The notes beneath the pieces were generated by a model. That model ran no database searches, was not told the origin of the DNA, and was given only the letters and a program-made list of their open reading frames with translations. 45,590 bases of DNA, from contig VCMS01000377.1 in NCBI GenBank assembly GCA_022539475.1, positions 1 through 45,590 of the forward strand, read 5' to 3'. Positions 10,190 through 19,162 of this stretch are shown here, piece after piece; the first letter of the stretch is position 1; the number at the start of each line of letters is the position of its first letter. This DNA is from Gracilaria domingensis. Lineage: Eukaryota; Rhodophyta; Florideophyceae; Gracilariales; Gracilariaceae. Made by a program: the position numbers and the translations under genes.

Positions 10190-11842
10190 CTACAGGTTCT
10201 CGATTACTGGAGTATTAATCAGCTTCAATATGCCGAGATGCAAGTTGCGTAACTTTTCGAATAGAGGTCTAATTGTTTCCAACAGACTGCATAAAAACAA
10301 CCTCTGGATCAATCCTACGGTCAAGAGGGTTTCGAGAGAGGGTTTCGATGAACGACAGAATATGAGATATGTAATCAGAACGCTTGAGAGTATCCGCCTG
10401 AGATATCCTTTCGCACGACGGGGACGTCTTTCCGCCTCGTCTTTTTGTGCATGTTGTAGGATAGCTGTGTGTGCCTTTCGGATACCTTTCGTTTGCTTTT
10501 GAGAACGTCCGTTGAATGAGGTGGGAATAGGACTGCATAAAGATGAGCGAGGGGCTTTGCATCTATGACACGGGCTTTCCGTTTTGGTCCCATGAAGAAT
10601 GGACAGAATGTCCTTAGCCTCAGGAATGTCCGCACAATAACTTGCGAGCAGAGGATGGCACACTCGACTTAGTTTGTCTTCCCCGATGAACTGAAAACCT
10701 TTCTGCGTGAGATTTAGAATGGGCTCCAGGACTTGACGAAGAGATTCTTGAAGGATTTGCATCCTGGACTCGCCTAGAGACTTGCTAGAAACAAATGGCA
10801 TTGCGCCTGCTTCAGATGCGGAAACCTTGATCAGTGTGGTAGGGAAGTATGCCACTACTGTGAGGTCATCACGGATACACTTACGGCGAAGCTCGTCGGA
10901 GAAGTTGGGAAATATGAGGTGAAGAGGATAGGCGGTAACCGATGTTTGCTTTAGAGTTGTTGAAGACTTATCGGTGTATACCTGCAGAAGACCTACGAAA
11001 GATTCACTGTAACTTATTTCTTGGGAGTACCACACTATTCTACTATCCAAAGAGCCCATGACCATTTCCTTAAGTTTTGAGGTGGCGTCTCTTGCGAGAG
11101 AGCCGGACATGGGGTGAGATATTTTCGTGGAGTGGGTCTGAGGTATAGGGTGGAAGAATGTGTTTTCGTTGTTAGCCAACTGGAGCTGTTTCACAAGTGT
11201 CTGAACGGGGTCTCTCGTGTAGAGAGTGGCGCTGAACTTACATCCTTCTGGCGAGACAGTTCTGCGATTGAAACCGTCCTTTGAGGCGTATCGTTCGAAA
11301 ATGGCGTTCTTCAGTTCTGTACAGCGCTTGGAACTGGTTATGGTCTCGTTGAATCGCTTTTGCGAGAATCGCGGGTCCCGAAGTAGCCCAATTAGCTCGT
11401 CCGCTTCACGATGACCAAGGTTGGAAGCTACTGAAGCCAGACAAACCGTGAGATAATCCATATGCAAATCACCAAGGGCCTCCTCAGAAGGCACTGGGCG
11501 GGAACTGCTTCCGTGTTCTCGCTCTAATGCCACGGGACCCGGGGAAGGAGAAACACAATGCGAAGTGTCCGGAATGGGAGGGGCGCACGGAGTGGGGTCG
11601 ACGATGTCCTCGGACACTGGAGGCTCGGGAAGGCGACAAGGGGCAGTGACCGTTTCGGAAGATGCGGGCGCGGGCGCGGAAAGCTTGAGACGCTTGCTTC
11701 TCCGAATGGGCCGGCTATTGTCGTCTTCCAGCGCTGCTTTCAGACGAAACGGGCAATGGTTGACATGCTGTTGAAGAGATAAGACTCCTCGGCGAGTAAC
11801 GAAGGGGCACCCACGCTTCTTATGTGTACAGTAGTAGACCAT
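10190..11842 (-). pseudogene. Plavaka-like (CACTA superfamily) DNA transposase, incomplete
   Basis: The frame gives about 550 codons from an ATG at 11842, the first ATG before the finger. An N-terminal zinc-finger-like segment follows at once (C-x6-C-x13-H-x3-C in CTHKKRGC...HVNHC). In the second half, the stretches AYPLHLIFPNFSDELRRK, DLTVVAYFPTTLIKVS, VLEPIL...GFQFIGEDKLSRVCHPLLASYCADIPEA and a CHRC pair match the order of conserved blocks in Plavaka transposases, known mainly from basidiomycete fungi. The downstream blocks that complete the catalytic core are missing. After about 10560 the sequence looks shifted, and two other frames stay open in 10269-10635. I infer a 3' truncated or frameshifted copy. 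Family assignment comes from recalled block patterns and is fairly good. Confidence 0.7.
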
Positions 11843-12200
11843 GGGAAGAAGAAATGAACGAGAAACGACGACAAAGACTGCAAGGGAAGGGAGTCCGAAG
11901 GGAGAAGGAGGTCGAGCGACAGTCAATATCGACGTGTTGCTCAGAACGGAGAATATATTTTGAGTTTAAATCACGTGCTTTCGTTCAAAAAGGAACGTAG
12001 GTACACGTCGACCTCAACACAAGGGTGTACTTCTCGTATTATCTACCACTGGTTATAAACCTGTGGTTTCCCAACGTTGTACGCTGTACACTTGTCCAAT
12101 CTCGCACAGAAAAATAAATCTAATCCCTTCGCCGCCGCCGCCGCGCCTCCGACGTCCGAACTTCCGTTACCGTCGTGAGCCATGCCATTGATATCATCGC
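11843..12200. other. No gene recognised
   Basis: Leader side of the transposase remnant, with a short GCC-repeat-like patch at about 12131-12145. No terminal inverted repeat of the Plavaka-like element could be matched by eye. Confidence 0.3.
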
Positions 12201-12205
12201 GTTAT

Positions 12206-12287
12206 ACTCCGCTCCGTCGTACGTTTTCCCGCCCTCCACTTTATGGAGGCTCCATAAAGTAGAGGGCGGAAGAAAGTAGGACGGAGT
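12206..12287. repeat. Inverted repeat (foldback)
   Basis: Arms at 12206-12248 and 12250-12287 pair through a core ACTTTATGGAG / CTCCATAAAGT with a one-base centre, then continue through GCCCTC and CTCCGTC blocks with a few mismatches and an indel. No gene lies inside. It resembles a miniature foldback element, but no target duplication was identified. Confidence 0.7.
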
Positions 12288-12428
12288 CATCCGTATCTCA
12301 GGGATGTATTCCGTGCAGTCTTTTCGTACGTTCTCCCATATCCTTCCACGTATCTTTGCTCTAAACTAACCAATCCTCACCGCGTTTCTTCGCGCTCTGC
12401 GACATGGAAACGGCAGGAAATAAGCTAA

Positions 12429-12480
12429 TCACCCTCAACTTCTTCTATTTGTTCAAGATATAGAACGAGTTGAAGGGTGA
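12429..12480. repeat. Short inverted repeat
   Basis: TCACCCTCAACT (12429-12440) pairs with AGTTGAAGGGTGA (12468-12480) with a small bulge, and the intervening A/T-rich part pairs partly as well. It lies just upstream of the first direct repeat copy. Confidence 0.5.
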
Positions 12481-12564
12481 AAACGGGAACCCGGTAACCC
12501 AAACCGACGACTGTAAGTACGCGACCAATAGTTCATTTCGTTGCGCCATAGGCTCTAGCTCTGC

Positions 12565-12901
12565 CTGTTCGCGATAGGCGATTCTGGTACTTGGTTGAGA
12601 CATAGGTTTCTGTCTCGTTTATCGCATCTTGCGGTATGTTTGCTGCATGGGCATTCTCGGTGTCGTTGCTTGTGAGTTTTTGCTTCGAGACCTTTCGCGG
12701 TTTACGATGATATGGTCGGCTGGTAATCTAACCGATCCCTTTCCTGCTTCTTCTTCCGTTTGCGAGCTACCAGGTCCCTCGACTTTTCTAGCGCAACGTT
12801 TCTGTTTTGCTTTATCAATGGTACGTTCCATCGCAATTCAAATGTTTCCAACGGAGCATTGACTAACTTATGGATACTTTCTGCTTGCGTATACAGGTAA
12901 A
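12565..12901. repeat. Direct repeat copy 1 (337 bp)
   Basis: This block reappears at 12980-13316 with an offset of 415 bp and no net length change in most of it. Shared landmarks include GATAGGCGATTCTGGTACTT, CGCGGTTTACGATGATATGG and CTTATGGATACTTTC. Divergence is modest and made mostly of substitutions. Each copy contains the same short open frame on the minus strand, which I take as a by-product of duplication rather than a gene, since it has no recognisable features. Confidence 0.85.
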
Positions 12902-12969
12902 CGACCAATTTTATTTCATCTCTCCAGATCCATCATCGATCTTGAGAGACAAAATGAAATTGGTCGTTT
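12899..12969. repeat. Inverted repeat between the direct repeats
   Basis: AAACGACCAATTTTATTTCA and onward (12899-12923) is complementary to 12945-12969 at 22 of 25 positions, with a loop of about 21 nt. It starts exactly where direct repeat copy 1 ends, so the two structures probably arose together. Confidence 0.75.
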
Positions 12970-12979
12970 TACTGCCTGA

Positions 12980-13316
12980 CTGTTCGGGATAGGCGATTCT
13001 GGTACTTGTTTGGGATATAGGCTAGATTCTCGTTTATCGCGTCTTGCGGTATGTTTGCTGCATGGGCATTCTTGGTGTCCTCGGTTGTGAGTTCTCACTT
13101 CGACACCTTTCGCGGTTTACGATGATATGGTCGGCTGGTAATCTAACCGATCCCTTTCCTGCTTCTTCTTCCGTTTGCGAGTTACCAGGTCCCTCGACTT
13201 TTCTAGCGCAACGTTTCTGTTTCGTTTTATCAATGGTACGTTCCATCGCATTTCAAATGTATCCAACGGATCATTGACTAACTTATGGATACTTTCCGCT
13301 TGCGTATACAGGTAAA
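12980..13316. repeat. Direct repeat copy 2 (337 bp)
   Basis: Second copy of the block at 12565-12901. Both copies end in GTATACAGGTAAA, after which the flanks differ completely, so the boundary is sharp. Confidence 0.85.
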
Positions 13317-13357
13317 TGACTTTTGATGCGGAGGTAGCTCACGAGTTGCAGGTGCAG

Positions 13358-13535
13358 GTTCCTCAAGTAGGGAACCATGCATCTGGGCATGGTTCCCTAC
13401 ATGAGGAACGGAGAGGATGAGGCGCTTCGCGCCTCATCCTCTCGGAGTGCGTATGTGTTCTACCGATCCAGCACTATGGTGGAGGTGCAGTCTGCGGCAT
13501 CTGCCGCAGATTGCGCCTACACCCGCTCCATTATG
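13358..13535. repeat. Cluster of three hairpins
   Basis: Three consecutive stems: 13358-13380 with 13387-13409 (23 bp, one mismatch, 6-nt loop); 13411-13425 with 13429-13443 (15 bp perfect, 3-nt loop); and 13483-13499 with 13502-13518 (17 bp, two mismatches), the last set inside weaker outer symmetry. They start about 40 bp after direct repeat copy 2. No coding sequence overlaps them. Confidence 0.85.
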
Positions 13536-13918
13536 GGGAAATGGTACATGTAATATAGCGAAGTAGTGGTTAGCAAAAGCGGTCGATAGAAGAATAGATA
13601 CGAATAAAACGGTATGATTTCATAATGGGCATCATCTGTACTAGCACTAGTATTCCATGCGTTGCAGGGTATCATTCCGCAGAAGGTATCGTGTAATGTG
13701 CACCTTAATGGAAACTGAACCTAGACTTCGCGAAATACGGTTCAGGTAGCCCTCGACTAAATAACTAGCACGAGTGGAAAACCCCCCAGTATTTACTGCA
13801 CAGAGATTCTGGACGACCCAAGCAATTATCTGCAAATTTTGAAATAATTGATCTCGATATTTTTTCAAAAAATTTACTGGACGACACTTGCCAATTTCTG
13901 GACGACCCTCGCCAAAAA
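13536..13918. other. No gene recognised
   Basis: AT-rich. The short phrase CTGGACGAC occurs three times (near 13810, 13877 and 13900), each followed by a CC/ACTTGCC-like tail. The right border is where homology to the Ty3-like gag/pro fragment begins. Confidence 0.35.
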
Positions 13919-14523
13919 CTAGCATCTGCAAGAGACAGACGCAGAGTCCACGTCTGTAGTGGCCATCTTCCTCGAAAGGATTGTGACCGGGGAGCGAGGC
14001 TTCTCAGCCTCAGGCGCGCTAGACCCCGTCGCTGGGGGCGCCTCTCTATTGCTGGAGGCTCCCATGCTCAGTTTCTCTGAGCTTCGCCGCCAATCTGCCG
14101 AGGTTTTGATTCCGCGGGAGCGGCTACAGTGCCACCATTCGATGGCACCGTTTCCTGGTTTCCAGGCTGAGTCTCCGCCTTCGCACGAAGGTACGATTTG
14201 TCGGGAACGCGTTTCCGTTCGGCGGGCGTCAAAGACTCGTATTGAGGCACGATCTTCGCTATATCCCGTATGGTCATTAAACAATTCGGAGCGATTTGTC
14301 CATGCCTGTAACAGGTGTGGCAAATAAGGTGCCGGAAGAGATCCGGATTCGGCTGACGGCGCTTCTGTCGGGGAGGATAGGGGTCCCTCCAACCAGTGCG
14401 TTCTCTGCGATATCCACCAGAATGGGGCACGTGCAAAGCCGGAACGTGTTGACCGGTGTACAGAGCGGGGTCTACGTCAACAGTAGACGGCTCCGTCGTT
14501 GACGGCAACTCCGTAGTCGGCAT
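13919..14523 (-). pseudogene. Ty3-like Gag C-terminal region (zinc knuckle) and start of protease region
   Basis: A frame starting at an ATG at 14523 continues the upstream gag frame after a TAG. It contains a zinc-knuckle-like motif, CHTCYRHGQIAPNC, in which spacing fits CCHC but the third ligand is Gln rather than His (a His sits two residues earlier). The knuckle normally binds genomic RNA. This frame closes at 14068, and an overlapping frame carries on to 13919 with APEAEKPRSPVTILSRKM, which matches the left-edge protease fragment. The frame change and the abrupt end before the protease active site mark it as a broken, truncated copy. The roughly 77-bp DNA match to 640-716 shows only a few differences. 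Confidence 0.75.
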
Positions 14524-14535
14524 TGAACCATCAGC

Positions 14536-15300
14536 CTATAACAGGTGCAGGTTGTCATAACCCCCCTGAACTGAACCTCGCGATAGAGGCAGAGATTCCC
14601 GGCCTTCTACATGAAGGAGGCGGCGCGTGCGCGTATTGACACCAGCGCGTGAGCGAGATGCATCTCCCTCAGCTTGGGCAAATTGTACGAGTTCCAGGTA
14701 GGTAGTCCGACGTTTGTTCTCCCGATAACGGACTACCAACGTCCGAATTGATCGGTCCAGTCCATCAACAAGCATCTTACACCACTCAGCTGCGGAGAAC
14801 ACGTTGCCACATCTGTGGAAAGCCTTGTTGAGGCGTGTAGAATAAACGGTTTCCGACTCTTCGACTCCTTGCTTCATGTCTCCCAGCGCGAGTATAGCAC
14901 CCTGTACCGCATTGCCTGTCTCGTAAGAGCGCAGAAGATATTGTACCGCTTCTGGCAAACACGTAACTCTTCCTTCGGAGGCGCGAGATGACCCACGAAC
15001 CGAATTGAATTGATATTCGGCTACGCCCGTCAAAAAGTACTGCAGCGCAATGTAGGCCTGTGCCTCACTCATCCGAAGTACATCGGCTTCCGCCACGAAA
15101 CGGCCAAGAAAATCCAAGAAAAGAATTGGATCTTCCCCAGAGACCTTGTGGGGCTTTAGCGTGAGCTCCATTTTTCGGAGATGATTTCGCACTTTGCCAG
15201 TCCCACGTGGGGTTCTCTGTGGCCTCGTGTCTTCAAGCCGATAGTATCGGTAGGACAGTAACTTCTGATACAGTAGATTAGTCGGCTTCAATCCCTTCAA
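14536..15300 (-). pseudogene. Ty3-like Gag capsid-type domain
   Basis: About 254 codons with the layout of a retrotransposon gag (capsid) domain: an N-terminal helix-rich stretch containing DPILFLDFLGRFVAEADV, aromatic-rich YIALQYFLTGVAEYQF, then AVQYLLRSYE, VYSTRLNKAFHRCGNVF and WCKMLVDGLDRSIRTLV. It corresponds to the assembly domain of Gag. The first in-frame codon used is a TTG; no ATG is near, and the reading frame overlaps the end of the preceding segment with a -1 relation, with no convincing slippery heptamer. The frame is closed by TAG (14536-14538), beyond which the same frame continues into the zinc-knuckle segment. I read this as one original gag broken by a frameshift and a nonsense codon. 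Confidence 0.75.
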
Positions 15301-16216
15301 TCCAAGGTGTCTCCGTCCTTTCGTACGGCCTCGTGCAACACCAGAAGTGGCTTCAGTAGCCCGCGAACGGAAGCACGCTGGCGAGAGCGATCGTTCTCGC
15401 TGCTGTCCGACGAGTCGGATGAATATCCCACATGTTGGGCTTCCTCTTCTAAAGAAAACGAAGAAGACGAGTCAGACTCAACCTTGACCTTCTTCCTTGC
15501 CGGACGATCCCACGGACGGCGCGAGTGCTGAGATCCCTCAGAAACCGTGGTTCCGGGCGCAACAGCATCGGATACGATGATTTGCTCGACCGTCTCCAGA
15601 CGGGTAACCAGGCGGTCCAGGCGTGCAGAAGCGTGCTCGTGCAGGGCGGCCGACACCTGTCGGTGTTCCATAATCTGGTTGATATCAGACCGTAAAACAC
15701 GGTCGTCGTTCGAAACATTCCGGATACCGGCTTCATCGAGCCGTTGCCGGAGTTTCGTAATATCCCGGATGAGACCCACTTGGGAGTTCTGCAAAATGGG
15801 AACCTGAGCCTCTAATTCGCGGGGGGTGTACTCGTCAGACCGCGACGACATAACGTCAACCGCTGTGGCGGAATCAGCCGCAGGTGCGGTTTCAGTTGGC
15901 CCACCAGTGGGTGGGGCCCCGTTATCAGAACGGAGACCCCGGGAAGCCGGTTTCGGAGCGCCAGTACCGGGGACCTCGAGGGTGTCCTTCGGCAGCCAAG
16001 GAGACTTGCCGGCAAGCCGGACGAACCGGGCACAGAAGCGGCACGTGGCGCGCCACTCCTGCGACGGGACGACATCGTTTACGGACACAGTCGGCCAATT
16101 GGCAACAAAAACAACTTCCGAAAACGGAAAATGAAGGAACCGTACGAACGGGTATTCCCAACTATCTGGGCTCCAAACAAACGAACCAACTCCAACGATT
16201 ATTGGCCAATAAAACC
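15297..16216 (-). pseudogene. Ty3-like Gag N-terminal region
   Basis: An open frame of about 300 codons without a convincing ATG near its start; internal Met occurs at the MSSRSDEYTPRELE segment. The first part contains CRFCARFVRLAG, the middle is low complexity, then comes a helical, probably coiled-coil part (LEAQVPILQNSQVGLIRDI, RLDRLVTRLETVEQI), followed by an acidic serine-rich tail (SDSSSSFSLEEEAQH). Coiled-coil and acidic stretches before the capsid domain are common in Gag proteins of plant and algal Ty3 elements. Its TGA overlaps the next gag segment by a few bases. No LTR or primer-binding site could be matched by eye. Confidence 0.55.
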
Positions 16217-17165
16217 GATTCTAAGTCGGGAGACCAGTTTGTGGTGCAATCCCACGAGTGAGCAAACAAGACCCGCGTCGCGGAAAGCGCACCGACAGGG
16301 TGTTCGCGACCTGCTCTCTATAGAAGTAGATGTAGCAGTAGAACCGTCTGATAGGGGCAGCGCGATGCCGGGTGTAAGTCCGGGTGGCTTCGATCTGAGC
16401 GTGCAGTCTGAGGAAAAGGGGAAGAATCGGCGTAGGTATCCGGATGTTCCGGCGAGCCACAGCGAGTGGTGGTATCCATCCCAACGGTAGGGGGCAACAA
16501 AGGATCAGCAAACGAACCGCCCTGCGGAGCACTGACTCGTGATAAGCGGGAATAAGTACCGAGACTAGTGAGCCAAAACTGTACAACAGGGCAGAGAGAC
16601 AAGGGCAGTATGACGGAAATAATAACAAATAAAGAACAAAAAGATGGCGTAACGACGGTCTAGGACTCCTCGGCGACAGAGGTGGATAGAAACTCTGGGG
16701 ATGGGGCGGTTTAGCCCCGTTAGGGACGAAGAACCGTTCGAAGGCGGGAAGAAGCTAGAGCCTAAGGCCTCCTTGAGGTTTGCACCCCGTACAGTAGCGG
16801 CAAGTGCCGTCATCTATATAGGGCCCTTGAAAATATCAACTAAAATTATCTAACTATCCGTCGCTGCCAGCCAACACTCTACACGTCTGAAACCGTGGCA
16901 GGTTTTGCCACGGCGCACTCGGCATCGGGCCAACTCGGCACACGTGTGCAGAAACATTGCCCTCCCTAGGCATACCCCAAAATAGGGCCATCACTACAGT
17001 AGCCTCTCATAAGATGAGGTGTCGAAGCCCGTAACGGATGAACAAACTATGAAAGGCACCTCGGTGCATGTCTCTGCACAGCATTTTGCTCTACACTGGT
17101 AAGGAACCAAGAATCCGAATTTGGAACGAGGCTTGCGCTCATACCGGATGCGGTCATGCAAGTAA
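16217..17165. other. No gene recognised; probable retroelement leader or debris
   Basis: Lies between two minus-strand gag-like remnants. Open frames on both strands are short and featureless. This is where a 5' LTR and leader of the Ty3-like copy would be expected, but I could not identify a terminal repeat. Confidence 0.3.
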
Positions 17166-17170
17166 TCGCC

Positions 17171-18040
17171 TCACGGCTTGCTTCGCATATACCGGAACTC
17201 GGCACGGAGCAACGGTCGCTCCCAGCACAACAATTCCTCACGGACAACCGGTCGCTCTAATCCATCAAACTTATGGATAGTCCGCGCAAGGGCAGCCAAG
17301 TTGGCACCGTAAGATTCTTCTCCGCGAGTTCGGAAGATGGCAACATCGAACCCGTACTCGGGCGGAATGAGGGTATTACCAGGGGTACGGACCAGGCGTT
17401 GGTATGCGATTCTCGCCATGTTACTTCTCGCGTCGTCACGAGTCTGACCATGTCTCACACGGAGATGACCAAAAGGTATCGCTACGCGCACGCTCCAATC
17501 CCACTACTGGCCAACCGCAACTGGAAGGTCACCAGGGAGTACACCATTCTCGGCATACGAGACCAAAAATGCGGCGTCATTTATCGCTACGGTATGGGAC
17601 CAAGGTGCCCTGGAATACAATCGGGGATGCCGCAAAGGATCACGGTTGATCAGTACGCTACCCGGAATCCAAGTTGGAATTGCTGGCACGGTCGGCATAG
17701 GATCGGATGCGTTCCACGCGCCCACGTCCAGGGCTTGACCAAGAGGTACTGTTGGAGGCAGAGGAACCGGACGGAAACCGCTATGAATCTGACCCATTAG
17801 GAGATTTGAAGGCCCCGCATCAGGGGAAGGTCCAGTATTCTGGAAAGGTCCCGCTGCGAACGAAGTCTGCTGTCCGGAAGACGGAGGAATCTGTTGGTTA
17901 GAATTGCTTTCCGACATCGGAGATTTCGGAGGAGAAACAAGGAAAGGTATAGATACACTCGCATTCGAGAGGTCGGGAGAGACTAGTGTGATATCCCAGT
18001 CTGGATTTATGGAAGCCGAGCGTTCGGTACCCGCTATCAC
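17171..18040 (-). pseudogene. Gag-like protein with internal amber codon, unclassified
   Basis: A minus-strand frame starts near 18040; the most natural ATG opens MSESNSNQQIPPSSG, about 42 codons in. A P/S/Q-rich low-complexity region follows, then a better ordered part (WSHTVAINDAAFLVSYAENG). A TAG at 17504-17506 interrupts, but the same frame continues for another 110 codons (WDWSVRVAIPFGHLRVRHG, later NTLIPPEYGFDVAIFRTRG and LAALARTIHKFDG). Disordered N terminus, helix-rich C terminus, strand and position among retroelements suggest a Gag, but no diagnostic motif is present, so identity is inferred. It may be a separate element or the 5' part of the neighbouring Ty3-like copy. Confidence 0.4.
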
Positions 18041-19162
18041 GGTCGGATATTTATACTGATGTCCGTCACGGAACTCGTCGTTAACCAGAGTGGTTTTCTC
18101 TTAAGAATGGGGATATGTAGAGCAAACCCTGCTCAGGGATACCGTCTCGGTAGTGGCAATCATAAGTTGTTGAGACGCTTATCGATGGGGAACTCGAGGT
18201 TATGAGTAGCACGATGACGTGGATCCGGAACCGGAATGTGCACATGTGTACCACTATTTGGTTGTTTGGATGCAGTGAATCTTTTCATAATTTTTAGAAA
18301 TACCCCGTGAGTTTTGTTCCGACACTGTCAAGACTGCCCGGGACGGGAGGTGCACACGGGGTGCTGGATTGATCTATTATTTAGATATTTTTAATAACCT
18401 TTTACAGTGCCGCTAATTCTACTACTTAGGTGATGGCTCACCGCCATCACCAACCTAGTAAAGGTAACCGGGTGTGCGGCTTTAGCTATTTCGCCTGCGC
18501 GACGACTTCAACTCCTCGCGGAGCGAGATACGGCGGCACGGTCTAGTTATCCCACGGCTCCACCCAGGAGGGTGCACGCAGTGCGTACGACCATTGGTCT
18601 TGCTTTTCTTTTGTTTTCCTTTTGACACGTGGAGTGCACACATATTTGTTTACCGACCAGTACCTTCTCTTGGCTCCAGTACTTGGGTTTTTTTCTGTCT
18701 TTGTTTTGGTTTTACCATTAGTTTGGTTCATTACTGCCTATTTCTATTTGGCTGTTTCACTTTTGGATGTCTATACCGGGCTGCAGATACCGCCATTGGT
18801 CACCAAGGATCTGAACTACTGTTTTCATCTTTTTGGGCTCCTTTTCGCGTTACGGCATGTTTTTACAACCCGGTGGTACAGCTTAAAGTCTGCGCGGATT
18901 CACACCTACAAGGAAGGATACGGGGTGCATTGTCGCTGCGCGAACCTCTTTTGAGAGCATGAATTCGAACTGCTTTGGTGGCTTTTACTTTTCTAGGATT
19001 GCCCTACAGCTTGGGGGTATGACAAAAGGATCTTGCAATGGGTGTGTCTGTCGTTGATATGTGGATCTTATCCATCAGATAAAGTCCGTTGTAGAAACGT
19101 TGTAGTGCCCACACAGGAGGGTAGACGAGGTTGAATTGTGTTGAAGATATAGGCTTTTTCAG
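18041..19162. other. No gene recognised; a small hairpin
   Basis: GGTGATGGC (18429-18437) pairs with GCCATCACC (18443-18451). A plus-strand frame at 18594-18962 looks hydrophobic but is T-rich DNA with no start context or motif. This may be the remaining 3' part or LTR debris of the copia-like copy, which I cannot confirm. Confidence 0.35.

Noticed and set aside
12619..13277. Duplicated 60-80 codon open frames on both strands
   Set aside because: They are open in both copies only because the DNA block is duplicated; no motif, no start context, and both strands are equally open.
12565..13316. A pair of LTRs
   Set aside because: The interval between copies is only 78 bp, there are no TG...CA ends, primer-binding site or internal coding region, so a duplication is the simpler reading.
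13358..13518. Rho-independent terminators
   Set aside because: Stems are strong, but T-tracts are missing and the genome is eukaryotic.
15290..15310. Programmed -1 frameshift between the two gag segments
   Set aside because: The overlap has a -1 relation, but no slippery heptamer or downstream structure could be recognised, and other breaks show that the copy is decayed.
18594..18962. Hydrophobic plus-strand open frame as a membrane protein
   Set aside because: The hydrophobicity comes from T-rich DNA (Phe/Leu/Val codons); no ATG context or family pattern, and it lies on the wrong strand within retroelement debris.
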